Below, in pieces: positions 17,270 through 27,000 of a stretch of DNA of 64,000 nucleotides. This DNA comes from Chitinophagaceae bacterium (GTDB lineage Bacteria > Bacteroidota > Bacteroidia > Chitinophagales > Chitinophagaceae). A program made the position numbers and the translations under genes. The notes beneath the pieces were generated by a model, which had not been told where the DNA came from, ran no database searches, and saw only the letters and a list, made by a program, of their open reading frames with translations. The stretch is from assembly GCA_016720775.1 (NCBI GenBank), contig JADKJX010000004.1, forward strand, positions 124,001 through 188,000, read 5' to 3'. The stretch's first letter is position 1, and every line of letters starts with the position of its first letter.

Positions 17270-18535
17270 TCATAATCCCCAGATACCCCCTGCCAATACT
17301 AAAATGGGTAATAAAGTACTTTCCATACCTACTGCTAAACCGCCAATAACGTTGGTAGCATGGCCGGTAGCACTCTGGCGTATTATACTAAGCACCGGTC
17401 GTTTTCCCATGGCTGTATAATACTCCGTGATAATGCTCATTAAAACACCAACCGCTAAACCAACCAATATGGCCCCCATTACACCATTACGGGTAAATTC
17501 ATGTCCCCGCAATTCCATAGATACAGGCAAAATATAATAAACAAGACCAGCTGAAGCAATACCAGCAAGGATCATAGATCCCCAGTTACCCATATTCAAT
17601 GCTCTTTGAACAGTAGCGGTATTTAAACCTGCAGTTTCACTTATCCTTACAAAGAAAGTACCTATGATAGAAAGAATGATTCCTGCACCAGCGATCAGCA
17701 TAGGAAGGAGGATGGGTGATAAGCCATAGAATGAATCACCCTTTGCAATGGTTTCCTGTCCTAAAACCATTGTAGCTAAAACAGTGGCAACATAACTGCC
17801 AAACAGGTCGGCACCCATACCAGCCACATCACCCACATTATCACCCACGTTATCGGCAATGGTTGCCGGGTTACGTGGATCATCTTCCGGGATACCGGCT
17901 TCTACTTTACCTACCAGGTCAGCACCTACGTCGGCAGCCTTGGTATAAATACCGCCACCCACACGGGCAAATAAAGCTATACTTTCAGCACCCAAACTGA
18001 AGCCGGTGAGCACTTCAATGGTACGTAAAGTTCCTTCCGGGTTAGTTTCCGTACCGGGAGCAAAAAAATGTTTGAGAATGATGAATAATCCACCCAGTCC
18101 TAATACAGCAAGACCAGCCACACCCAATCCCATTACCGCACCGCCACCAAATGAAACATTTAATGCTTTTGCCAGGCTGGTTTTTGCAGCCTGGGTAGTG
18201 CGTACATTCGCTTTGGTAGCAGCTTTCATGCCGATATAACCAGCCGTAGCACTGCAGATAGCACCCAATATAAAGGCTATTGATATACTCCAGTGTGAAT
18301 GGCTGTTGGTCTGTGACATAAAGCCCAGTAATAAAGCAACGATCACGACAAAATAACCCAGTATCTTCCATTCGGCCTTTAAAAAAGCCATGGCACCTTC
18401 AGCAATATAATTGCTGATCTCTTTCATCCGGTCACTACCGGCATCTTGCTTGTTTACCCAATTGAATTTGATAAGCGTATAAAGCAGGCCTATAACTCCC
18501 ATTGCCGGAACGGCATAAAACAATAAATTGTCCAT
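17270..18535 (-). CDS. hppA: Membrane-bound Na+/H+-translocating pyrophosphatase, N-terminal part
   Basis: Couples hydrolysis of pyrophosphate to export of H+ and/or Na+ across the inner membrane. This intact 421-residue frame contains the first membrane helices and the catalytic acidic loop KAADVGADLVGKVEAGIPED followed by DPRNPATIADNVGDNVGDVAGMGADLFGSY. It breaks off after VGMESTLLPILVLAGGIWG, exactly where the family continues into the GLYGVAIAAAGM helix encoded in the next frame. Counting all segments, the gene is about 810 codons, a normal size. A TATTTTTG at 18572-18565 could be its -7 box. Whether the gene is truly broken or misread is the open question. Confidence 0.85.
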   Translation of the reverse strand: MDNLLFYAVPAMGVIGLLYTLIKFNWVNKQDAGSDRMKEISNYIAEGAMAFLKAEWKILGYFVVIVALLLGFMSQTNSHSHWSISIAFILGAICSATAGYIGMKAATKANVRTTQAAKTSLAKALNVSFGGGAVMGLGVAGLAVLGLGGLFIILKHFFAPGTETNPEGTLRTIEVLTGFSLGAESIALFARVGGGIYTKAADVGADLVGKVEAGIPEDDPRNPATIADNVGDNVGDVAGMGADLFGSYVATVLATMVLGQETIAKGDSFYGLSPILLPMLIAGAGIILSIIGTFFVRISETAGLNTATVQRALNMGNWGSMILAGIASAGLVYYILPVSMELRGHEFTRNGVMGAILVGLAVGVLMSIITEYYTAMGKRPVLSIIRQSATGHATNVIGGLAVGMESTLLPILVLAGGIWGL

Positions 18536-18645
18536 AAGTTAAAGTTGTTCTGAATTTTGGAGGGCAAAAATAGGGTAAATGAGGCAAAAACAGACAGAAC
18601 AGGGAGGTTTATTGCTACCAATTCCAGTCCAGCTATTAAAAATCT

Positions 18646-19419
18646 TCATATAGCTGCCTTCCTAAAAAACAGGACCTTAATAATATCTGCTGTTATCACG
18701 TATAATATCAGAATACCTGCAATAATGCCTAACAGTTGAAAAGGAGGAACCACAAAGCCCAATTCTGATGCACACGGGCTGCAGGGCAGAAAAAGGGTTA
18801 GCAGTAATGCAACAATGCTGAGGATAATCAATAACCTGCCGGGCATACTTTTTAAGAGTGATTTGTGTGTACGTACCACAAACAGGATCAGCAATTCGGT
18901 GGCAATGGATTCTATGAACCAACCGGTATGAAACAAACCGGCATCTGCTTTAAATAATTTATACAAGGCAAAAATGTGATGTAATCAAAGACCGAACTGT
19001 GGAGGCCAAAAACGATCATAAAGTTTTTTAAGTTGCTTTAGGTTCCATTTCTGCGGCACTTTCAATTCATCTTCATCCACATTATCTCCGGCAACAGTCA
19101 TGTAAGGAAAGTCAGTCAGAAAGTTAGTCATCAGGATCTGTTGTGGCAACATGGGCAGGAATGGCAGTATCAAAGAAGCGCCTGCCATGCTGAACATGTT
19201 TCCAAAAGTGGCGCTTGTGTTGGTATAGATGTATTTGAGTGTATTTAAAAATGTTCGCCTGCCTTCAATAATTCCTGCATTCAATACCGCAAGGTCTTTT
19301 TCCAGCAGCACAACATCTGCAGCTTCTTTGGCAACATCCACTGCGTTGTTGGTGGAAATGCCTACATCGGCTGCATTGATAGCGGCTACATCATTGATGC
19401 CATCGCCCATATAGGCCAC
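18646..19419 (-). pseudogene. Mg2+-type P-type ATPase, C-terminal part (frameshifted)
   Basis: Continuation of the 19391-21163 frame. 18985-19419 carries MGDGINDVAAINAADVGIS (hinge motif GDGIND) and the following membrane helices. 18646-18966 carries the last helices (GLFHTGWFIESIATELLI ... LGIIAGILILYVITADIIK), a typical MgtA C-terminus. Between them a third frame at 18967-19025 still encodes FMIVFGLHSSVFDYITF. Breaks therefore lie at the T6 run 19459-19464 (one extra base), near 19024-19029 (another T6) and near 18966-18969. All domains are present, so indels are the only defect. Confidence 0.75.
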
Positions 19420-21163
19420 TGTGTTCCCTGCTTTGCGAAGGGCTTTGATGATATTCTCTTTTTTGCTGCGGTTCTATTTCGGCAAATACATTGGCTTTTT
19501 GAACCTGGATAACGAGGGCCTCCGGACTCATCTTTGCCAATTCACTTCCTGAAATGATAATGATCTTATGCAACCCGATCTTTTCCCCGATATAGCCGGC
19601 CACTAATTTATTATCGCCGGTAATGATCTTAAGCTGCACTCCATTATTATTTAATTCTTTTATTACTTCGATCACGCCTTCTTTTATTGGATCGACAAGC
19701 AGCACAAAACCGGCAAAGATCATCTGCGTTTCGTCCTCTTTCGTAAGTTTAATTTTTTCACTGCATACTTTATAACAAACGCCAATCGTACGAAATCCTT
19801 TGCTGCTGTATTGCTGGTAGAGGTCTTCAATATTTTTCCGGGATGTTTCAATCGATGCGATGGTTCCGCCGGGCAATAGTACTTTATCACAGATGGATAC
19901 AATATTATTGATGGCGCCTTTGCTGATAAGTTTTATTTCAGCTTCCTTTTCCACGACAATGCTCAGGCGTTTGCGGATAAAGTCGTAGGGGATCTCTGCC
20001 ATTTTTTTATACCCCTCTGTTGAAACATCTTTCAGCATCCTTAATGCATCATCCATTGGATTGGAGAAACCGGTTTCAAAAGAGGCATTCAGAAAAGCCA
20101 TCTGTTTTACCACATCATTTTCATTCCCGTCAACTCCCGGGGTAGAAGATATTTGTAACACGCCTTCGGTAAGCGTTCCGGTCTTATCAGAACAAAACAG
20201 GTTTATTTCACCAAGATTCTGAATGGCGGACAATTTTTTTACAACCACTTTCTGTTTGGCCATTCGTTTAGATCCTGCCGACATGGCCACGGTCATTATG
20301 GCTGGTAATAATTCGGGAGCCATTCCTACAGCCAGGGCAAGTCCAAATAATAAAGACTCGATCAATGGCCTGCCAAAATAAATATTTACTGCTAAAATAA
20401 TGATCGCCAGCACAATGGTGATCTGCATAAGCAGGTAACCGAATTTTCGAATACCTTTTTCAAAGGCAGTCTCTTCGGGAGGTTTGGAGAGGCTGGCGGA
20501 GATAGTGCCGAACACCGTGTCTTTACCGGTAAGTACGGCAACAGCTTTGCCGGTGCCGCTTACCACACTGGTGCCTTCAAACAGCACATTCGTTCTTTTG
20601 CTCATGACCGTGCTGGCTGCCAAAACAACCACTTCTTTTTCGGCAGGGTAGGTTTCGCCGGTAAGCGTTGCTTCGTTCACATGAAGATCATTTTCTTCCA
20701 GCAACAAACAATCGGCGGGTATGATGTCGCCGGCAGAAAATAATAAGATATCGCCGCTAACAATTTCTTCGGCAAAGACAAGTGTAGTTTGACCGTTGCG
20801 TTGCACTTTTACTTTGCTGCGCAGAATTGATTTCAGTTTCTCAACGGCTATGCCGGCATTCCGTTCCTGTAAAAAACTCATGATGCCGGTAGAGAGAAGA
20901 ATAAAGAGGATGATGAACACATCAGATCTTTCGCCAAGAAAAGCAGAGAGTATAACAGCCGCTACCAATAACAGGGTGAGCGGGCTCTTAAATTGAGAAA
21001 AGAAAAGGATGATATCTTTTAAAAGTTGTGGCTGCTCTTTCTTCTTACCTGCCGCCGCTGCCAGGCGGATGGCTGCTTCTGCAGCAGAAAGGCCGGTATC
21101 GGTTGATCGCAGTTCATTAAGTATATCCTTTGCCGGGTATTGCCAGAATGATTGCAGGTTCAT
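19391..21163 (-). CDS. P-type cation-transporting ATPase, MgtA-like (N-terminal and catalytic part)
   Basis: 590 codons covering the cation-ATPase N-terminal domain, the actuator (ATLTGETYPAEKEVVV), the M4 helix (GMAPELLPAIM) and the phosphorylation site CSDKTGTLTEG with the catalytic aspartate, plus the nucleotide-binding domain. The whole gene with its continuation would be about 840 residues, normal for PIIIB Mg2+ importers. The order of domains and the FHTGWFIES motif in the continuation point to MgtA/MgtB-like Mg2+ transport rather than Ca2+ or K+, but substrate choice is family inference. The frame ends in an artefactual tail (REYHQSPSQS...) after the T6/A6 run. Confidence 0.82.
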   Translation of the reverse strand: MNLQSFWQYPAKDILNELRSTDTGLSAAEAAIRLAAAAGKKKEQPQLLKDIILFFSQFKSPLTLLLVAAVILSAFLGERSDVFIILFILLSTGIMSFLQERNAGIAVEKLKSILRSKVKVQRNGQTTLVFAEEIVSGDILLFSAGDIIPADCLLLEENDLHVNEATLTGETYPAEKEVVVLAASTVMSKRTNVLFEGTSVVSGTGKAVAVLTGKDTVFGTISASLSKPPEETAFEKGIRKFGYLLMQITIVLAIIILAVNIYFGRPLIESLLFGLALAVGMAPELLPAIMTVAMSAGSKRMAKQKVVVKKLSAIQNLGEINLFCSDKTGTLTEGVLQISSTPGVDGNENDVVKQMAFLNASFETGFSNPMDDALRMLKDVSTEGYKKMAEIPYDFIRKRLSIVVEKEAEIKLISKGAINNIVSICDKVLLPGGTIASIETSRKNIEDLYQQYSSKGFRTIGVCYKVCSEKIKLTKEDETQMIFAGFVLLVDPIKEGVIEVIKELNNNGVQLKIITGDNKLVAGYIGEKIGLHKIIIISGSELAKMSPEALVIQVQKANVFAEIEPQQKREYHQSPSQSREHSGLYGRWHQ

Positions 21164-21259
21164 TGTATTGTTTTAACTAAAGATAAATGAATGCAACAGG
21201 AAAGTGGGTGATGCGGATCATGTTTACACCGGCTTAACAAGGATGCTGAACAGGATGCG

Positions 21260-22759
21260 TTATAAAGCGATCTGCTTAAAGCCTTCCCCCAGGCAATCTG
21301 TTATATCGCCGGCTATCATTGACTCCTGGCTGTATTTAGCTGCAGCAATATCTCCTGCAAGTCCATGCAGATAAGTACCAAGCAATGCAGTATGCACCGG
21401 GGAATACCCCTGCGCCAGCAAACCGGTAAGTATCCCTGTAAGCACATCACCGCTGCCGGCCGTGGCCATACCTGCATTACCAGTGCTGTTGAAATATCCC
21501 TTCCCTTCGGGAGTGCTTATGAAACTGTAGTGTCCTTTCAGGAGAATATAAATGTTGTGTTCTTTTGATTTTTGCAAGGCCAGTTCCAGGCGTTCAAAAT
21601 CATTTTCTGTGTTTTCAAATAACCGTTCAAATTCTTTTGGGTGAGGGGTGAGGATCGATGCAACTGGAATGGACTTAAGCAGTGCCCTGTTTTCAGCGAT
21701 CGTATTCAATGCATCGGCATCAATGACCATCGGTTTATTCGTTTGCTGAAAAACCGTTGCAAGCAGATCCTTGTTTGAAACATGCATGCCCATACCGGGG
21801 CCGATACCAACCGCATCAAATTTTTTAATGTCGGGTGTAGTTAAGAGGTATTTTTCATTTTCCACCATACACATGGCTTCGGGTACTGCCGTTTGCAGAA
21901 TGTTGTATCCACATTCGGGGATGAAAGCTGTTAATTTACCAACACCGCTTCGCAAGCATGCCCGGGCACTTAATACGGCTGCGCCCATCATGCCATACGA
22001 TCCGCAAAGCAATGCCGCATGGCCGTATGTTCCTTTATGAGAAAATTTCTTCCGTGTTTTATAAATGGAGCGGATCAATTCAATATCCACCAATTCAAAA
22101 TCAGCCGGTTCATTGTCTTCAAAATCTTTGTGCATGCCGATGTGCAACAGGTGAACATCACCCAAATGATCTTCATTCTCCGGTAATAAAAAAGCCAGCT
22201 TATTATTTTGAAACGATAATGTAAGAGCAGCGTTGATCACCGTATTTCCTTTAGAACTCTTATCGGCAAACAAACCCGAGGGCATATCAATAGAAATGAT
22301 GGTTGCCTTACTCCGGTTGATGTGTTCAATCAATTCGCTGTCCATTCCTTCGGGCGGTTTATTAAGCCCGGTACCAAATAGGGCATCAATGATCACATCT
22401 GTATCATTGATCTCAGGAAAAAATTCAGCGGATTGTATGAAATGAATATCGGTGCTGCATTCGTGCAGTCTTGCCAGGTTGGCCTGGAAATCATTGGTGC
22501 CCGCCTTCCCGAATTCTGGTATGTAAACCGACACGTTACAATGGTGCTGTATCAGCATTCTGGCAATAGCCAGCCCATCGCCGCCGTTATTGCCTTTGCC
22601 ACAGAAGATGCGGAAATGAAAGAGGCCGAAATTTTTCCCGATCAGCCATTTGCAGCAGGCAGTGGCCGCCCGTTCCATCAGGTCGATGGAAGCCACCGGC
22701 TCCCGGGAGATGGTATAAGCATCCCATTTTTTTATTTGGGCCGCTGAAAATATCTTCAT
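21260..22759 (-). CDS. nnr: Bifunctional NAD(P)H-hydrate epimerase / ADP-dependent dehydratase
   Basis: Repairs hydrated NAD(P)H. 499 residues with two domains. Residues 1-~215 are the YjeF_N epimerase (FCGKGNNGGDGLAIARML, IIDALFGTGL, IDMPSGLFAD). Residues ~230-499 are the ribokinase-like dehydratase (GTYGHAALLCGSYGMMGAAV, AVGIGPGMG, VIDADALN, LTPHPKEFERLF, GNAGMATAGSGDVLTGI). The conserved GSGD near the end supplies the catalytic aspartate. Both halves appear complete, as in E. coli YjeF. It is a single gene, with the ATPase gene downstream on the same strand after 97 nt. Confidence 0.95.
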   Translation of the reverse strand: MKIFSAAQIKKWDAYTISREPVASIDLMERAATACCKWLIGKNFGLFHFRIFCGKGNNGGDGLAIARMLIQHHCNVSVYIPEFGKAGTNDFQANLARLHECSTDIHFIQSAEFFPEINDTDVIIDALFGTGLNKPPEGMDSELIEHINRSKATIISIDMPSGLFADKSSKGNTVINAALTLSFQNNKLAFLLPENEDHLGDVHLLHIGMHKDFEDNEPADFELVDIELIRSIYKTRKKFSHKGTYGHAALLCGSYGMMGAAVLSARACLRSGVGKLTAFIPECGYNILQTAVPEAMCMVENEKYLLTTPDIKKFDAVGIGPGMGMHVSNKDLLATVFQQTNKPMVIDADALNTIAENRALLKSIPVASILTPHPKEFERLFENTENDFERLELALQKSKEHNIYILLKGHYSFISTPEGKGYFNSTGNAGMATAGSGDVLTGILTGLLAQGYSPVHTALLGTYLHGLAGDIAAAKYSQESMIAGDITDCLGEGFKQIAL

Positions 22760-22773
22760 GTATTAAAGTTACG

Positions 22774-22933
22774 AAACCTGTAAGGTTTTAGCCAGGTATT
22801 TATTTTAAGATCATGTAATAAACCTATAAGGTTTTGTAGAAGATACTTAATTTAAGATCATGTAATAAACCTATAAGGTTTTGTAGAAGATATTTAATTT
22901 AAGAGTATGTAATAAACCTTATAGGTTTATTAT
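22774..22933. repeat. Array of AACCTATAAGG repeats, ~47-bp period
   Basis: Four degenerate units each carry AAACCT(A/G)TAAGGTTT or its mirror. The two middle units start at 22807 and 22854 and are nearly identical over 47 nt (AAGATCATGTAATAAACC...), and the next begins at 22901, again 47 nt on. The last unit is inverted (AATAAACCTTATAGGTTTATT), giving a palindrome. The array lies directly before the terminator of the giant gene. Two further units of the same family are at 29376-29447, on the other side of that gene. Confidence 0.85.
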
Positions 22934-22969
22934 AAAAAATCCCCGTTGCCATGGCAACGGGGATTTTTT
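22934..22969. terminator. Strong bidirectional terminator
   Basis: A perfect palindrome: AAAAAATCCCCGTTGCC, then AT, then its complement, ending in TTTTTT. It is the terminator of the giant SprB-repeat gene that ends at 22986 and also works on the other strand. Confidence 0.85.
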
Positions 22970-22985
22970 ATAACGATGTGACAGG

Positions 22986-24010
22986 TCAATTCTGCTTTAA
23001 TACTTTTCCTGTTATGGTTTGTTTACCTACGGTTACCCTGTAAAATAATACCGCATCCCGGATATTAGTAAAGCTTACCGTATTCTCATTTCCTTTTGTG
23101 AGCATTTTATTTGTTGAAGATATTAGCCTGCCTTCTGCAGTTATCAATTGTATCACTGCCATGCCGCTTTCGGGCGAATTGATCTGCAGGGTGAAGCTGC
23201 CCTGGTGCGGATTGGGATAAGCCACCGATGTAAGTTTTGCATCATCGATTTTATCTTTCGGTGCTTTATTCTTTTCTGTGTACACCGGAGGGGTTACGAG
23301 TAAATGGCTGACTGCCCGCATTAACAGACAGGTTGTAGCAGGTATACGATAAACCACCTGTGATGCCTGCATAGTATAAGGTATTTGCCGCCAGTACATA
23401 TTCTTTGGTTGTGGCGGTAGTGCTAACCGGCACCAATGCTGCAGCATTATTTCCTGCCGGGTAGATGTTGAAAACAAAGTTTGCATCCGGATGTGTCAGC
23501 GTTACTATGTAATTACCGGCAGTACCGGTTGTGAACTTGAACCAATCAGCTACATCTGTAGCAAGGGCAATACGCAGCGATGTTATTCCCCACATTGATC
23601 GTCTTGGCCTGGTTCTTTGAATTGTTGCCTTCATACTGGTCACTTCCATTGTCGGTAACAGTTACTGATTTTGTATTGGTACAGCCGTTGGCATCTTTTA
23701 CATATACGGTGTATGTTCCACCGGCAACATTTATAAATAAACCGGAGGGCTGGTAATTGGTTCCATCAAGACTGTATTGATAGGGTGTCGTTCCACCGGA
23801 ACCGGTTCCGGTAATGGTGCCCATGCTGATGCAGCCATTCACATTGGTTTTTGCGGTTGCTAAATTAAGATTCGCTGCAGGCTGTGTTACAACAACGGTT
23901 TTTGACAGGGTACATCCATTGTCGTTGTCTGTAACTAACAATGTATAGCTACCTGCAGTAAGGCTGGTAAGATCTTCAGTGTTTACAAAAATCCACCCGG
24001 TAATGTCCAC
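22986..24010 (-). pseudogene. 3' end of the giant SprB-repeat protein (three frameshifts) with PPC domain and T9SS type A tail
   Basis: The frame of the preceding large ORF is lost near 23987-23991 (A5 on the plus strand). Coding similarity continues in three pieces: 23546-24010 (SprB-type repeat, SLTAGSYTLLVTDNDNGCT), 23266-23649 (bacterial pre-peptidase C-terminal domain, DWFKFTTGTAGNYIVTLTHP) and 22986-23486 (type A sorting tail, SVAYPNPHQGSFTLQINSPE ... GKVLKQN). Further breaks lie near 23575-23580 and 23298-23306. The final pieces still form a complete sorting domain, so the intact gene would encode about 2,050 residues. Confidence 0.8.
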
Positions 24011-27000
24011 TGGAATGTAAATCCAAGTCCGCTTCCACCGGTTACTGATGCATCAATACTGCCGGTAGCCGTGCCGCGGCATGCAACATTGGTTACGGTT
24101 GTATTTATTATTATCTGTGGCAGCTCCAACAGGTTTACCTGTAATGCTGCTGTACATCCTTTTGCGTCGGTTACCACCAGGTTATAGACTCCCGCAAAAA
24201 GATTAACAGGATTCTGTGAGTTGGAAATATATCCATTGGGACCTGTCCAGCTGTATGTTTTACCACCGGTACCACCGGCTGCTGTAATAAATATCTTTCC
24301 GTTATTTGCCGAACCGCATGGTCTTACCGTATTGTCAAGCACAACAGTGAGCAGTGCAGGTTGCGTAATTATTTTTGTAACAAAGTCTGAACAGCCGTTG
24401 GCATCCTTGGCACCTACGATGTATGTACCTGCAGGTAAATTACTGAATACATTATTTGCCTGCCATGCTGAACCATTGATATTATAGGTTCGTGGTGCTA
24501 CACCACCGGCGCCTGTTACGGTTATAGTTCCGGTTGCTGTTCCAAAGCAACTTGCGTTCACCACCGAAGCGGTTGGGTTAATAGGAGAGTTTCCCGTGAT
24601 CGTGTATGTGCCGGCAACTGTGCAGCCATGTGCATCTGTAACCGTTACAGAATAAGTGCCTGCCGGAACATTACTGATCGTTTGTGTTGTTGCATTGTTA
24701 TTCCATAAATAGGTATAGGGAGTTGTTCCGCCGGCTGCTGTTGCAGTAACGCTTCCGTTACATGAAGCGGAAGTGCCTGTTAAGGAAACGGAGAGTAAAG
24801 CCGGTTCAATAACATTATATCCGGTGGATACATTACATCCGTTGGCATCATTTACCACTACGGTATATGCACCCCCCGCCAATCCATTGATAGCAGAAGT
24901 GGTTGCTCCATTACTCCATTGGTAGATGTAAGGTGTTGTTCCTCCATTTACATCAGCTGCAATACTGCCATTGTTATTTCCAAAGCAGGTTATATTGGTT
25001 CCGGTTAAACTGATGGCTAGTGCTGATGATGGTTCGGTGAGTGTAACATTCAAAGATGCGGTTGAGCCAAGTGCATCGTTGAATGCTAAATGATAGGTGC
25101 CTGCTGTTAAGTTGCTGATGTCTTTGGTAGAAGCACTGTAGTTTGCATCGCCTGTTTTTGTCCAGGCAAAAGTATACGGTTCAACGCCACCGGTTACCGT
25201 AATATTTATTGCTCCGGTATTTTGTCCAAAGCAATTGATATTGGTTGCCTGGGCAAGTACAACACTTACTGCTGTTCCGTTGCAGGAACCCGGCACAGGC
25301 TGGAAGCCAATGGCAGGATCATTATCTGTTCCGTTACTTAACCAGGGACTGTAATTAACTGTAGCAGGGGTGATCTTCGTCAGCACGTTTTGTGCAGCAG
25401 CTGAGCCGTACCAGTTACAGTTTGCATTTATGGTTTGGCTTACCGTTCCGTTATTAATGGAAATAGAATCACCCGTAAAACTGTTGTTATTGATGTTGGC
25501 AGTAATGCCGTTCAGCAAACCTCCGTATGTTCCTCCCGATGCATTGTTGAAGGCTACCGACTGTTTAAAACCATTTATCTTATTATTATTGATATTGATG
25601 ACCGCATTGGCAGGTATGGTTCCATTAACACTGCCCGGGTTGCTGAAGATCAACGCACCTGTTGATTGTGTTGACAAAAGTGAAGGGAGATTTATTCCTG
25701 TAAGATTTACTTCATTACTGTCAATGAGAATATTCGTGTGCCTGCCTGCAAACCGAAATCCGATGAGTGCAAAAGTGCCGGTTACCGTAGAAAAATCTCC
25801 TGTATAATTTACCTGGTTCTTTTTAATGGTCGTTTCAATATCCGCAGTAAGTACTGTTGACGCAGAAACGGTACTTGCAATTACAAAAGACGAAGTGGAC
25901 GTTTGCCCGGTTACATCAATACTGATGGTATTCCCTTCGCATATAAAGCGATTGGGGCTGCTGTTGTCGTTGGTATTAGTTCTGTTGAAAAATACAGCAC
26001 CATTTGTCCGTACATTGGTAAAGAGATTATTTCTAACAGTTACCGTTGCAGGTTCAGCAATGCTGTTGGTTAACGTAAATCCATTGTTCACATCATAGCA
26101 TCTGTTATTGTCAATCACCGTTGTTCCGTAGCGGGAAGTGCTGATCGCAGTTGCAGCCCTGTCGAAATAGTTGTTGACAACAGAAAGGTTATCTACTTTA
26201 CCAAGGGTGCCGATGCCAACAGCAGATTGTATTCTTGCCATGGCTGCATTTGATGTTGTAAATACATTGCCGGTAATAGTTGCATTCGTGATATAATTAA
26301 GAATGATCGTAGTAGCGGCGGTGCCTGCAGTTTTATCAAACCGGTTGTCGGTAAATGTATAATTACTGCTTGTAAGCGGTGTAATATTTCTTCCGGTAAT
26401 ATTAACCTGCGTTTGATTTGAGCTGATCAAAAACCTGTTCTTTGATAAATTGATATTGCTGAAATCAAGGGCGTTGTTCGTTTGCACAAACAGGGCCCTG
26501 TTACCCGGGTCAAACGTACAGCCATTGAAGTTTATATTACTGGCACCAATGGTAAACGTGCTGTTGATGACGATTGATTCTGCATTTCTGCCTGCATTGG
26601 GCAATAAGGGATTCGTTCCATCATTAGGCGAGATGAGGTAGTTGGTGCCGAGTATGGTAATTGCTTTGGCGATGGTTCCCCCCGATACATGCGTTCCTGC
26701 ATCTACAAAAAGTGTATCGCCTGCCTGTGCTCTTGAATACGCATTACCTATTGTAGCAAGTGGGGCAGAAGAAATACCGCTGTTGCCATCATTACCAATT
26801 GCAGTAGTGAATACATCGCCGGTTAAACTATTATCATTCACATAAAATTTATTCTGCCTGCCGGTACATGTGCCGGGTACTGGTTGAAAGCCTGCGGCAA
26901 CAGGATCATTGTCTGTTCCATTGATGAGCCAGGGGCTGTAATTAATGGTGCCACTGATCTTTGGCACAACTGCATTAACGTCGGCCGAACCATACCAGTT

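Noticed and set aside
19459..19464. Programmed frameshift at an A6G slippery run in the MgtA-like ATPase gene
   Set aside because: The run resembles a -1 slip site, but restoring the frame needs a +1 shift, two more breaks follow downstream, and this family is not known to use frameshifting.
22774..22933. CRISPR-like array (47-bp period)
   Set aside because: The whole unit is repeated, with no unique spacers of regular length, only about four units, one inverted, and no cas genes in the window.
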